From positions 41,160,791 through 41,224,790 of the forward strand of contig NC_081412.1 of the NCBI RefSeq assembly GCF_030272615.1: DNA of 64,000 nt. Reading direction: 5' to 3'. The position numbers and the translations under genes were made by a program. This DNA is from Cryptomeria japonica. Lineage: Eukaryota; Streptophyta; Pinopsida; Cupressales; Cupressaceae. Shown piece by piece: positions 1 to 11,489 of the stretch; position 1 is the stretch's first letter, and each line of letters starts with the position of its first letter. The notes below the pieces were generated by a model. It saw nothing but the letters and a program-made list of their open reading frames with translations. It was not told the origin of the DNA and did not search any database.

Positions 1-645
1 GATGAGTTGAGTAATAGAGTAAGTAGAATGTGTGTAATGTGTGTGAATATATGATGAGTGTATGTGAATGATATGCAAGTAGATTTGAGTTTGTGAATGT
101 GCGAAAATCAAATTGTGAATATCTTTGAAGGTGATATATTTAGGAAGATATAGTGTAGAGATATAGACAAGGTTCAGAGATGTTTGCCATGATATTGGTT
201 GCTTGATTCTATTGTTCAAGGATAGTTTTATGCTCAGAAGATCCTTCTCATATCGGTTCTACTATATGTACTATTGTTGAATAACAATAAGTTTTCTAGC
301 AACATTTTCTATATCTTTCCCTGAAGAAGTGAGCCTTAGTTGAGCAAGTCCTTATCTTGTATCTTGCCTAAGGTTGTGCACCTTAATTTTGCAAGTCCAT
401 CAAGTGTTGTTTCTCCTTGCTAGTGAGCCTAAAACATTGTTCATTTCTATTCATATTGTTAGATATATTCTCACTAATATTTTTCACATTTTGGGTTTTC
501 CACATTAATTATGTTGTTCATGTGTTGGTGGTGATTAGTAAGTTTTTTAGTAGTGTTTTGTATGGTTGAATGTTGTTTATAATTAATTTATTTTTAAGTT
601 CTAGACTGATTCGCCCCCCCTCTCAATCTTTCCTTGGGTTCAACA
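1..645 (+). repeat. 3' end of a copia-type LTR (left part outside window)
   Basis: This looks like the terminal part of a plus-oriented copia LTR. It ends with a C-rich block at 603-628 (GATTCGCCCCCCCTCTCA) followed shortly by TTCAACA at 639-645, the same layout seen at the 3' ends of the copia LTRs at 9885-9927, 26974-27024 and 44780-44818. No tRNA primer site follows. Decayed LINE sequence begins directly instead, so this is the outer end of a 3' LTR or a solo LTR. The left end is not in the window, so its duplication cannot be checked. Short open frames inside it have no support. Confidence 0.6.
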
Positions 646-1377
646 AGTCTAATGTGGCCAACATTTGCTTGGATGCATCGACATTTATTGATGAGTTCTT
701 TTACAATCTAGCCTACAGTTGCTTCTGCATGAAGTATCATGATTATGTTATTAGAGTCACCTTCAATGATGATCTTCTGCATGCCCCTATCTTTAACAAT
801 AGATATTTCATAGAAGGCTACTACCACTTCAAAAAAAATTGATGTTTGGATTCCCAAATTTACCACATAGGCCTAAACATATTTCCTTTAGTGTTCCTAA
901 TAATTCCACCCCCACCCGCCTAAACTGGGTTGCCCTTTACAATCCATCAAAGTTTAATTTCATCCAGTTGGTGTTAGGGGGGCATTTAATAGCATTCTTG
1001 TGACCAATAGGAAGGGATACGATAATAGAGAGGGACTCAGATATTCCCCATTTTTTAGCTATCCTCCGATTGTGAGATCAAGGTGGGAGATTACATTTTT
1101 TCCTAATGAGACATTTTATATTTTCCTTAATGTTGTTGATGAGAGAAAATGTCAAAGCAACCCATTGGATCTTTTTATCCTTGAATATTTTATTATTTTG
1201 TTCTTTCCAAATGCTCCAACCAGTATGAAGGAAAGCATGCCACTAGAGTTCAATGATAAAAGGGTGCGTAGATTAGGGGGTCCAACATGACAAAACCAGC
1301 TTAGGATCTTTATGCCATATCCAAGACATACAAAAAAAACACATTCGCTTTTGTCTTATATTCTAGGAATACAAGCA
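646..1377 (-). pseudogene. LINE ORF2 3' portion: zinc-binding RT tail plus RNase H, decayed
   Basis: Read on the minus strand, 1377 down to about 1040 gives fragments typical of the zf-RVT region of plant L1-type LINEs, such as SIWKEQNNKIFKDKK. About 975 down to 650 gives an RVT_3-type RNase H: KLNFDG near 950, IIRNTKGNMF, then IIIEGDSNNI. The pieces lie in more than one frame with in-frame stops, so it is a pseudogene. The order, zinc-binding tail then RNase H, matches the plus-strand LINE at 3818-4960. The left end is cut by the LTR ending at 645 and the right end by element Y, whose presumed target duplication AAGCA is 1373-1377. This is the oldest layer visible in the window. Confidence 0.62.
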
Positions 1378-3468
1378 TTTTGGAGTACAATGAACACTGA
1401 GAGGGAAGGGTGAATCAATGTTCATACAAAAAATCACTTTTTATCAGCTTTTTCAAAACTTGAATTGATTATGCAATGTAAAACAAGAAGAAATGAACAA
1501 TAATATATTAAAAAATACATAGGATCATGACACAAAGAAATGTCCTAACTGGAAACCCTCCTGGGGAATAAAACCACTTGAAAATGCCTCAGTGGCTTAT
1601 CTGAAAAATATCTTTCTTACATTGCCTCACCAGATGATAACCTCACTGGTTATAGAATGCCTCACTAGAAAATAGTGTGCTTCACTGGCAAATAGGGTGC
1701 CTCATTGGAAAATAGTGTTCCTCACTCGCAATCACAACAACTTGCCATATAAATAGATTGAATTACATACAGAGTTTCATCTGTGTTTATTTACATAGAA
1801 TCGTTTAATCTCATACCAATTGAGATTTAGAAGCAATAGTACAACACATTATAGTTGTTCATCTACAATACACCAATGTGCATTTGTAGTGTTACACACA
1901 GTAATATCATGTAGAGAACATTAGTATTCACATACAAAAAATCATTGTGTATAAGAAAGAAATACACAGTTTTTGTTTCCAATAAAGAATTCTCTATTCA
2001 AAACAGTAATGAAGATATGCCTCAGAGTTTTGTTTTTCAAAACAATAGTAAAGTTATTCTTTTCAATACAACCACACCATACTGACATTCCTGATAATGA
2101 TTTTATAATGGCTTATGTTCTTGAACTGTGCAACTATAAACATCATTGTCTTGTCTTAACAGATAAATAAAAAATAATTAGATTGCTTTAACATGAAAGA
2201 TCATTGGAAACAAAGTCTGACAACAAATACAAACTCGGGTTAACAACAATGCCACCTTCTCCAAATAGAAAAAACCTATTACAGAATAGGACACATAAAA
2301 GATATTCTTGAAAACCAGCAAGAACACATAACAAAACTAGGGTTTAGACCATAAGAAGTCATTATACTACTAAAATAGTTAACACACAAAAAACCCCATG
2401 CTTTAGTCAAGAAACCAACCTAGGGTTACAAAATAAACCCAAACAAATGTAAGTAAGCAAGTAATTACAAACTTCGAACTGATTAAACAACAACCCAGGC
2501 ACTTATTTTCAAAACAACAAAAGGTATAAAGACAATGAAAATACCTCGTAACTGTCTTTGAAACTACCTGCCATTTACACATCTTCAAGTCACAACTATC
2601 TTGTTTGCACATCAAGATTGTCATACCCCAAACTGTAACCTCATTGTTGCAAATGAACAGAAACTAAAATTTGTGTAGCTGATGTAACCATATTGTTCAT
2701 CTTACCAAAACCCTTACAACCATCATGCCCTAGCTCAAGAGCCCAATTTTGACAAATGAAAAATGAAGACATAAAATGAGCTCTGAAAAAGATAGGTTTC
2801 AATGTTTTATTCAAAGCCACAAATATTATCAAAAAATGAATTAGATGGGATTACTTTTCACTTAATGATGGCCTTGTCGGTAAGATCATTTTGCCCATAT
2901 GACATATGTGTACCTAGTCACTTTGAAGTGACTTAAACAATATATTATCACCATATTGTATTAAGATTCGTGACCATATAAAGACCGATGATAACTCATA
3001 TCATCTTAAAAAAAACAAATACATTGGGACCTAGTCACTTAGAGTGACTTACATTTGTAACGTTATCTATCCATAGAGATATTGCCAATTCAAGTTCCCT
3101 TTCCCTTTTTTTTTAAAACGCAGTGAAGGACCATTATGAGCCAAACATATTCAACTTTTATGCTTGAGAGATTTTCTTATCAAGGATCAAAATGATAGTG
3201 CCACGATGTATGTAATAATAATGTGACCAATATATCCAAGTATCAATACTCTCATATGAATCAATCTAAATATGCCACAATACACCTATGTCTCATTACT
3301 AAGAATGTCAATCCAACATGAGTGTGCTCATATATATTTTTGTCATCAAGTTGCTACTTAACTGATCAAACTGATCAATGCCACTTAGGAGCATACATGA
3401 CAAGTTAGTGTTTGGGCATCTATAACTTTCTGACATCAATGACAAATGCTTTGTGCAAGAGGTCAACA
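1378..3468 (-). repeat. Element Y 3' LTR
   Basis: About 2.09 kb, matching 8993-9007 plus 33485-35542. On the plus strand the outer end reads TTTTGGAGTACAATG, where the other copy has TGTTCGAGTACAATG, so the terminal TG has decayed. The inner end is GAGGTCAACA. A G-rich block at 1393-1415 is the reverse complement of the C-rich block near the 3' ends of the other copia LTRs. Open frames inside are not supported as genes. Confidence 0.8.
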
Positions 3469-3484
3469 AAATCCCCCTTTGGCA
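3469..3484 (-). other. Element Y polypurine tract
   Basis: On the minus strand CCAAAGGGGGATTT directly abuts the LTR start TGTTGACC. The same CAAAGGGGGA tract precedes the 3' LTRs of X1, copia A and copia B. It would prime second-strand DNA synthesis. Confidence 0.8.
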
Positions 3485-3817
3485 TTGATGTCAAACCTAA
3501 GAACATAATTGTCACTTGTCCATGTCATTCTTTCTCCTCCTATTTGATAGAAATGACAAAGGATAGCAACCAGACTTGTAAAAAAAAGATGTCATACAAA
3601 GAAACTTTGGAAGAAATAAATCAAAGGGCACATGCTCCCCCTGTCTAAGAACATAAGATGTAGCAAAGACTTCAAATATGGTCAAGCAATGACAATACCT
3701 GTCCACATATAGTTAAAAACCAGTATATTCAACTAACGCATCACCAAACTGAATATATAGCCTTGACATATAACTATATACCTGGAAGATGCCAAGATCA
3801 ATCTAAAAAATTGAAAT
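3485..3817 (-). other. Element Y 3' untranslated stretch
   Basis: AT-rich sequence between the polypurine tract and the inserted LINE. A second purine-tract-like run, on the plus strand GCTCCCCCTGTC, lies near 3632. Two opposed open frames overlap here (3412-3648 and 3512-3706) but neither has recognisable motifs. No gene seen. Confidence 0.5.
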
Positions 3818-4960
3818 ATGAACAATACCTCTGGTAAGTACATAGTTAAGGATGGCTATAATTCTCTCTTGGTTTCTAAAGATTTATCTACTTGGCCAGA
3901 CAAGCTGTTTTGGCATATGGCTTGCCTCCCAAAGGCTGGTGCTTTTGCTTGGTTAGCAGTGCAAGATAGGGTCCTTATAGGAATGAGGTTGGATAGGTTG
4001 GGTATTACTGCAGTATTTTCTTGTGTCTTTTGTAATAAAAATTTAGAATTCTTTGCACACTTGTTTCTTCACTGTGATTTTGCTTATGCTTGCTGGCAGT
4101 GGTTATTTGAAAAGCTTAATCTATCATTTGTTATTGGTAAGGATCTCCTTTCCCACTTTAGAGCCTGGCCTCTCCTGTTTGCCTCATCTTTCTATGCATG
4201 TCTTTGGATTATTTCTCCATCTATTGTGATTTGGAATATTTGGTTAGAGCATAATAATAGGATTTTTAAACAAACAAGTTCTTCCTTGGCTGAGGTTTTA
4301 TTGAGGATTGAATCTTCCATCTCTAAAGTTGCTTTGTCTTTTATCTATAAGAATTTGGAAACCCTTACCTCTTTTTCTCATTGGGATGGTAGGGTAACTT
4401 GAGTTTGGAGAATGTTATTAGTGTTACCTTCTCATGGATCTATTTTAAATAAGACTAATGCTATAAGTAAGAGAAATTTTGCTTGCTAGAAACCTCCTTT
4501 GCAAGGGCACTTTAAATTGAATTTTGATGGTGCTTCTCATGGGAACCCTGGCCTGGCAGGGGTAGGTATGGTAATTTATGATTATAAGGTAAGATTTGTT
4601 CAGGCTCGTTGTCATGTGATTGGTTTCAAGTCTAACAATTGTGCAGAATTCTTTGCTTTGTCCTTTGGTTTGGATATGGCTATATCTTTGGGAATTAAGG
4701 ACTTCATAATTGAGGGTGATTCTATGGTTATTATTCAAAGTGTCATGAAAAAGAAGTCAAATTGTTGGCAATCACAATATATACTTGATCATATTTTGCA
4801 AAAATTAGATTTTTTTGATTCCTTTTTTATCTCCCACTGTTATAGGGAAGTGAATAAAATTGCAGATTTCTTGGCTAACTTAGCCATTGACAGTGAAGCT
4901 AATATGTGGGAGGTAAGTGTGGATGAGATCCCTTCCTCAGTTTTGGAATATTTGAAGTAA
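3818..4960 (+). pseudogene. LINE (L1 type) ORF2 C-terminus: zf-RVT domain and RNase H
   Basis: A 5'-truncated plant LINE. The first part (3818-4402) reads as a zf-RVT zinc-binding region: GKYIVKDGY, FWHMACLPKAGAFAW, then CVFCNKNLEFFAHLFLHC with the usual CX2C and HX4-6HC arrangement, then WNIWLEHNNRIF. The second (4499-4960) is an RVT_3-type RNase H with its acidic residues in place: FDGASHGNPG, NNCAEFFAL, IEGDS and NKIADFLANLA. Both halves share one frame, separated only by stops at 4400-4402 and 4487-4489, so this is the tail of one ORF2. No endonuclease or RT core precedes it. A short near-repeat, TATGAACAA before and TATGAAGCAA after the poly(A), may be the target-site duplication. Confidence 0.85.
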
Positions 4961-5450
4961 AGAAGGGCATAGTTGTAGTCTTCATCAACCTCCTTATTTG
5001 GTGTGGCTTTTCTTTGGTGTGGGTTCTGCTATGCTTGATCACAATGTTTATTTTGACAGGGTCTCTGATTATGGTTTCATTTCTGCTATGTGGTATCATT
5101 CTAACCAGTGGTTTGGAGAATTGTGTTTCATAGATAGGGGCGGTTCAGACTGGTGTTTTTGGCAGCAATGGATATGCATCCTTCGGTGATCATACTTTAA
5201 TCTTCCTTCTATATGCTTCTGTTGGTGGCTTCCTTTATATCTAATGTGGCTTATGTAATTGGGATGGGTTTTTTGATGTACTATGCCAATGGGCATTTGG
5301 TATTGGGTAGAATAGGCTTGTGTTACTTAAGAAAAGCCAAAGGGTTTTCTTACTGATTCTTTCCCTTCAGTGCTTTTTGAACCAGTCAATGTAAAAAACT
5401 TTTAAAATTTAATATAGTTCAGTGGTTCTATCCACTTTATCAAAAAAAAA
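4961..5450 (+). other. LINE 3' untranslated region with hairpin and poly(A)
   Basis: The stretch after the RNase H stop ends in a run of nine A at 5442-5450. Just before it, GTGG (5422-5425) and CCAC (5432-5435) flank TTCTAT and can form a small stem-loop. Plant L1 reverse transcriptases are thought to recognise 3'-end structures of this kind; that role here is inference. Open frames on either strand are unsupported. Confidence 0.7.
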
Positions 5451-7749
5451 TACTTTTTTATGAAGCAAGTGAACCTGACCCTGTACATTGCATCAACCAA
5501 CATCTATATACCCTCTCTATCTAGAATTCTGTATGGACCAGTATATCTGAATCAAACAACAAGAGAAATTAGTATCATCATGTCAAATAGTGACATATGA
5601 GGCTATCACAGAACATCTCATAAACTGTCATATCAAACATAATTGCAATTAGCTGTCCAAGAAACTATAAGATTGAATCAAGAAGAGTAGATAGAGTTGT
5701 GTAACAATCAAGTCAAATATCACTACCATGCATGCGATCACCAAGAATATTGTAAGTGCTATGTAAATCAAGGCATGAATGCATTATCATCTCTGTCAAT
5801 GATATCAGTATTAGAAAAACAATGTCCTGCAATGTTCTGAAGAACCTATGAACAGATTAAGTCTTCAAATTGAGTATCACAGCACAATACACTACTTCTT
5901 ACATCACTCACAATATTCCAATAATATCACCTTTATAGAGACTTACTTCTCAGTTCAATGTCAAGCCTTATATGAGATAGAAGTCAAAGAGAACACTCAT
6001 TTTAAGGTCCACAATTGATAATTGTCATCTACCACTTTTGACATTTTACCTTTCATGATGAAGCCACTTGTTCAAAAATATTGAACAATCATAGCATGTC
6101 ACTTAGACTCTAGCATAGGAACACACAGTTAGGAAAGACATTGTTATTGAGCAACTGTAACTTAGAATAACCATTCTGTCAGCGATCTCAAGTCGGATAA
6201 TACTGGGCTATCATAAGTGCATAGCATCACAATTATTGAGACCATCTGAAATATTATATTGACTATTGAGGGTCCACTATCCAAGTTCCATCATCGACTA
6301 CAAGTGTTAAAAAATAAATTGTCATTACTCTCCTTGAGAAGTATCAAGGTGGAAACAATAATGTATCCACTTTACTGACATCCTTGTAATAACTTCATAT
6401 TTACAACTTGATACTTGAGACATATATACCGTACATGTAATCAGGTCATCAATGACTTATTTAAAAATAGGTATATATAAGTCATTGAAAATCTAAAGAT
6501 CATCAAGTAGCATGAATGTAAATAGATTAGACTTGTAGAAAGGATATCACTCATATCAACCAACCTTTTAAGTGAAATAATCATTGATCTGCTAATAACC
6601 TTTTACTTTCAATAGCAATATAACAAGCAAAGCAAAAAAAACAAAACTATAAAAGTGTAAACTTGAACAAGTCATTATCCTCACAACATAATGCAATTCA
6701 CTCAATGCTCACTCAAAAATACACATAATCACTGATATGAATGTTTTACTAAACTTCACTTATGGAACCTTATCCCAACATCATATAGCTTGAGCATGTT
6801 CAACCTATACCCTGTATGATATGTGCCACTGGAATATGCACATGACCTGCCTTTCCATAAATCAGAGAAACTCTCAGACATACTAGGGAGCTCAAGAACA
6901 AAACATAAAATCAATAGTATCAATATACCATTGTTCTTGTGCACTATCTCAACCACTGTGAGAATGAATAACCCCTTGATAGCATATGAAGGGAATATGA
7001 CAATTGCATATAGCCTTTGACAATGTGAAAGCATAAAGATGTTCCAAGGCCATTAAAAGGCTATTTTGATCTCAAGACTAGTCTTTATATACCAACTCAT
7101 CAACTCTTTTGTAGGATATGCAGCCATGTAGATCACTTACACTAATTTTTAGAGACGAACTTTTACACTAAAACACCATCAAACACTAATACTGTTTGGC
7201 ACACATATGTTGTGTCATCAAACCATAAACACCATGATTATGAACAAGTAATAAGCAACAACAATAATGTAAACAATATTGTCATATACAAGAGTTATCA
7301 TCATCTAACAATGAAGAAAATAGAAAGAATGCCATGACCAAATCTCAGCAAGTTCATTCTGTCATACATACAGCTAGCCCTGTCATACCTTTCACTTTGA
7401 ATATAACTGGAAAATGTATAGCAGTCTTCTCAACACAACACCAAGCATGAACCAAAGAAACATGAGTTAACTCTTGAATCAACTCAAGAAGCAACAAAAA
7501 AAACTATAAAAGCACCACAATTACTGTCACTATACAATGCACGTTCTTACACATAGCTTCCTTGTCTTCTCTAGGGACTATAAGGTAAAACATTAACCTA
7601 CTCCCCCTTACCACATGCTGGTTTTTCAAGCACTTTGTGAAGTCTCTTGTGTGGTATTCACAAGATTAGTTTCTCCTTCTTCTTGACTTTGTTTTATTCT
7701 CCACACCTTCTTAGTGCCTGTCTTATTATGATAACTAAGAACTTCATCC
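5451..7749 (-). other. Element Y internal region, no recognisable gene
   Basis: AT-rich sequence with frequent stops in all frames. I searched both strands by eye for copia pol landmarks (protease DSG, integrase GGEF and VERKN, RT GLKQ and YVDD, RNase H) and saw none. The longest open frame (6756-7034, minus, 92 codons) has no motif. The region replaces pol in Y and is either non-coding filler of a defective element or decayed beyond recognition. Confidence 0.55.
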
Positions 7750-8921
7750 AGAGTATTCCTACAGAATTGTGCTTTATGTCCAAACCTATGACATCTATAT
7801 AGCATATGATATTGTTATCAAAACTAAAGGAATGACAATTTTGTTTATGAATCATGTAAGAACTTCCATTGGCATACTTTGTATGATCATGTTTTTTATA
7901 AGACTAACAATTTTTTGCTACATTACCAATTCTATGACATTTATAACATATAACACCATTGTCCTGATTTGACAACTTATAAAGCATTTTAATCATTAGT
8001 CCATCTAAAACTATTTCTAATATGAATTCTACAATCTCTTTCTCTATGAACATACTTAAAACAAACATAGCAGTAACCATGAAACTGAGAATAGTTATAC
8101 CTCATTGAGTAATGTTGTCTAATAGATGAAGATCTCCTATCAATAACATCATTTTTTGTTTCACAAGTAGCAACATGATAATTCAAGTCTATCTTTGTTC
8201 TTGGAGTCTGTCTAACATTGAAACTCTTTCTATCTTTTATTGCAAATACTATTTCATGTTTAGATTTATCTTGAACACCAGAACTTTGTCCTTATTCAAA
8301 TCCTAAACCAAAAATGTTTTTGTGGTGCTTTTTCTTATTTAGGATCTCAATCAATTTGTTGGTTCTTTCTTCAAATTGAAGATTCTTGTGCAATTTGGAG
8401 GATGTCTTTTCTAGTTCCTTTCTTAAAGTAACTATCTTTGCTTCAAGCTTTTGACACTCACTTGCTTTTACTTCAACATTAGATTTAATCACATCTGCTA
8501 TCTTCTTAAATTATTCTTCTTTTCTCTTGACTTCTTCAAATCGATGCTTACAATCAGTAACTAGTTTGTCTACATTTTCAAGGGTTGAACAAGCTTTTCT
8601 CTTAGACACTTTTTCCTCTTGTAACTGCCACTTTAGACATTGATTCTCCATTCTGAGTTTCTTGATCTCATCTAAAGAAGAAATAAGCTCTCCTCCAAAA
8701 TCAACTTCAAACTCATCACCTTCAAATTCCTCTTCAAACTCACTCAAGGTTTGAACTTCTTCTTCTACTACAGGCTTGTTCTTATTATCACTTATAGTAT
8801 CAACTACCAAGGAATTTTCTTGAGACAAAACTTTATAGGACTTAACAGGGGTTGTTTGATTATCCTTTTGCTTGACACTAGTATTTTTCTTTTCACCTTT
8901 GTTTCTTTTTCACTTAGCCAT
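7750..8921 (-). pseudogene. Element Y gag remnant: coiled coil plus zinc-knuckle array
   Basis: Translation on the minus strand from an ATG at 8921 stays mostly in one frame to about 7989, broken by stops (the fourth codon is already a stop). It shows an acidic segment (EFEEEFEGDEFEVDFGG), a heptad-rich coiled coil (KLEAKIVTLRKELEKTSSKL), the motif FGLGFE, and then CCHC-type knuckles. These are CYVCFKYVHRERDC at 8031-8072, CYKCHRIGNVAKNC at 7907-7948 (His changed to Asn), and CHRFGHKAQFC at 7761-7793 in another frame. The order resembles the second half of the copia A Gag. The capsid (UBN2-like) half is absent, although the start codon lies only 57 bases from the primer site, so the short form looks original rather than truncated. 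Confidence 0.68.
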
Positions 8922-8977
8922 TGCGAATAGTCCACTACCAGGAATCCACTAAGTTAGTTAGACTTATAACTGGTTTT

Positions 8978-8990
8978 GGCTCTGATACCA
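8978..8990 (-). other. Element Y primer-binding site
   Basis: On the minus strand TGGTATCAGAGCC, the standard plant copia site complementary to the 3' end of initiator Met tRNA, two bases from the LTR edge at 8993. Confidence 0.85.
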
Positions 8991-8992
8991 CT

Positions 8993-9007
8993 TGTTCGAG
9001 TACAATG
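8993..9007 (-). repeat. Element Y 5' LTR, first 15 bases before the X1 insertion
   Basis: TGTTCGAGTACAATG. The last five bases, CAATG, are the duplicated target of X1 and are repeated at 33480-33484, where the LTR resumes. The same stretch is uninterrupted in the other LTR at 1378-1400. Confidence 0.85.
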
Positions 9008-9927
9008 TGTTGGAAATTGACACTCAATTGGTTGGTTTCACTATGTTGTCATTGACGACAACATGGTATCTTGTTTTGGCTTCATGTTTTGGTTCAGTTG
9101 TGTACCGACAAACACTTCACAAACACTACACCAATGGATAGAAGGATTTATTTGGTTACCGGCAATGCAAACCGACATGGTTTAGAATATAGTTATCGGT
9201 ATTGGAGGTTGACATCTCTTGGATCCGGCATCGACAATTGATTTTGATATTCATGTATTTATGTTATCTAACTGACATGTAATTTGATATTGTAATAATC
9301 TTTGTAAGCTGACATAAGGCATGATAAGTTGTATAGGGTATATAGGTCAGTTGGATTAGATCATTTTAATATAGACGTGGTGATGGATATGTGGATGTAA
9401 TATGATGCAAAATATATCAGAGAGATTATGTATGTGAGGATTTTTTTTTAGGGTTATTTCGGTAAAGGGTTTAGGGTTTCAGATCGAAATAGACAAAGCT
9501 TAAACTAGAACTATATTTTGGTATAGAAGATGCTATCTTAGTAGTTCAACACTTCTCTAGATTGTAGTCTAGAATTATATGTAGTTAGTGAGGCTCCTTT
9601 TGTGATTGAGAAATGTGCTCTAGGCTGTAAGCCTTTCTACAAGTGCAGGCCCCTTATATTTTTTAATATCTCTTCATATGGCCAGTGGATTGATATTGTG
9701 GGTCACAAATCCCATCACGTTTTTTCCTCTTTGAGGTTTTCCACGTATAATTCTGTGTTTTATGGTTCTCATTTATGTGATTGGCTTATTGGTTGCTTTA
9801 CTTCTTTCAATTCTGTATGTATTAGTATACCGGTTGGTGTATGCATTTTTAAATAAGGCTAAAATTGATCAATCTAGTATAACACTGATTCACCCCCCCC
9901 CCATCTTAGTGTTATTGGATTCCAATA
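9008..9927 (+). repeat. X1 5' LTR
   Basis: 920 bases, paired with 32535-33479. Starts TGTTGGAAATTGACACTC and ends GGATTCCAATA, where the other copy ends in CA, so the last dinucleotide has changed. A C-rich block at 9883-9912 lies near the end. It is distantly similar to the X2 LTR in its 3' third. Confidence 0.88.
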
Positions 9928-9929
9928 AT

Positions 9930-9942
9930 TGGTATCAGAGCC
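9930..9942 (+). other. X1 primer-binding site
   Basis: TGGTATCAGAGCC, complementary to initiator Met tRNA, two bases after the LTR. It fixes the orientation of X1. Confidence 0.9.
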
Positions 9943-9995
9943 ATGTGGCTCAAAGGAAGTTTAACAGCTTGAGGAAGATCCTGAATCTAGAATCC

Positions 9996-11117
9996 ATGGA
10001 CATGTGCTTGGAGAAGCAACTTGAGATGGCACTTGAGGATTATGATGCTGAAAGGTTGAAGAGCTTAAAGCTACAACATGAATTGAATTTTGCTAAGGAA
10101 TTCATTCTTGTCTTACAGGAGAGGCTATCATCTGTTCAGGCTAGGAGGAAGGAACTTTTGCAAAATCAGGATTATGAAGAAAAAGATGCACTTAAGGAAC
10201 AATGTCAGAAGTTGAGTCAGGAGAATATGGTTATGAGAAATGAAATGCAAGCTATAACTATGAGAATGTCTAAGGAGATTGAGGACTAAAAGAAAAAGGA
10301 ATAAAATCTTGTTGTATCCCTAAAGAACAAATTTGAAGAATGTGGTACGTTGGTTCATCAGAATGATATGTTGAGAATTGATTTAGTACAATCCCAGAGT
10401 AATGAACAAGAGCTTGAGAGACAAATAATAATTATGAGAGAAGATCTAACTATTGCAAGTGAGTAGAAAGAAAAATTCAAGACTAGTTCAACACAACTAG
10501 ATGAGTTATTGAAGAGACAAAGGTAGATTGGAGATTCTAGTGGACTTGGATTTGACCAAGGACAGAGTTCCCATACTACTAATGAAGATAAAAACCATAA
10601 GGCACCTGTAAGACAATTTAATGCTTACAAATTTAATGGTAGATGTTTTTTTTGCAATAGATTTGGTCACATGGCTAGGCAATGTAGAAATAAAGGAAAT
10701 CAAAACCCTCATTCTTCTCTCGGTAAATGTTCTAAATGCAATAAGTATAGTCATAAGACAAAAGATTGCAGAATGAACATTAAATTCTATGCATGTGGAA
10801 AATTTGGACATATGGCTAATCAATGCAAGTCAAGCAATTATATCAGTTTTACCAAAGTATTTCAAAAGAACAATGTTACATGTTATGCATGTAATAAGGT
10901 TGGACATATTGCTAAATTCTATAGAAGCAGAAATCCATCGGTTGGCAATGGAGGACCTAAAGAGAAAGGGAAAGAAAAGGTTAGTGAAATCCAAAAAAAT
11001 CATACTCAAAGATGGGTCAAGAAGACTGAAGAACAATCATCACATGGAATTGTACCGGTTACTTATCTGACAGAAGAGGTTGCTCCTACACTGGCAAGTA
11101 GCTCATCTGGTAACTAA
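9996..11117 (+). pseudogene. X1 gag: coiled coil and four CCHC zinc knuckles
   Basis: One frame runs from the ATG at 9996 to 11117, interrupted by about four stops (10287-10289, near 10302, near 10464 and 10524). The start is chosen because it aligns with the ATG at 27096 in X2. The first 180 residues are heptad-rich and charged (AERLKSLKLQHELNFAKEF). Then come SSGLGFDQGQSS and four zinc knuckles: CFFCNRFGHMARQC, CSKCNKYSHKTKDC, YACGKFGHMANQC (first Cys lost) and CYACNKVGHIAKFY (last Cys changed). A basic linker follows. There is no capsid domain. The protein would bind RNA; assembly would need a partner or the coiled coil. It is homologous along its length to the X2 gag. Confidence 0.8.
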
Positions 11118-11489
11118 GCCAAATGCCTTAGGGGTAGGTAATATTCATGAAGATGCTACATATACCCCAGGAAGAGGTTCTAGAAGATGTTCTAGACATT
11201 GGAAACCCTTATCTGGCATGGAGGTGTTCTGTTCGAGATCCGGTATCTTTCACTGGCAGTCATTGATGTCAATGGAAGATTAGGATTTTTCTTGGAGGTT
11301 AAAAGGTCGAATTCACTTCATTATTGATCACCTTGCTTTCAGAGCGATTTCAGAGTGATTAAGAGTGACTAAGGGTGATCAAAGGCATTTAAGAGCAATT
11401 AGATTTCTTCTTGAGCGATTTCATCGGCGACTGGAAGAGTTTGTTAAGGGTTTTCACCAGAAGCAATCAACATGTATTTATCTTTAAAC
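11118..11489 (+). repeat. X1 spacer with short GAGYGATT-type repeats
   Basis: Between gag and ORF2. From about 11339 to 11446 the motif AGAGCGATT or AGAGTGATT recurs about six times with variation, giving a short degenerate tandem array. No coding function recognised; the X2 spacer at 28173-28518 lacks an obvious equivalent. Confidence 0.5.

Noticed and set aside
9930..9942. tRNA-like sequence
   Set aside because: Only the 3'-end complement of initiator Met tRNA is present, next to an LTR; it is a primer site, not a tRNA gene.
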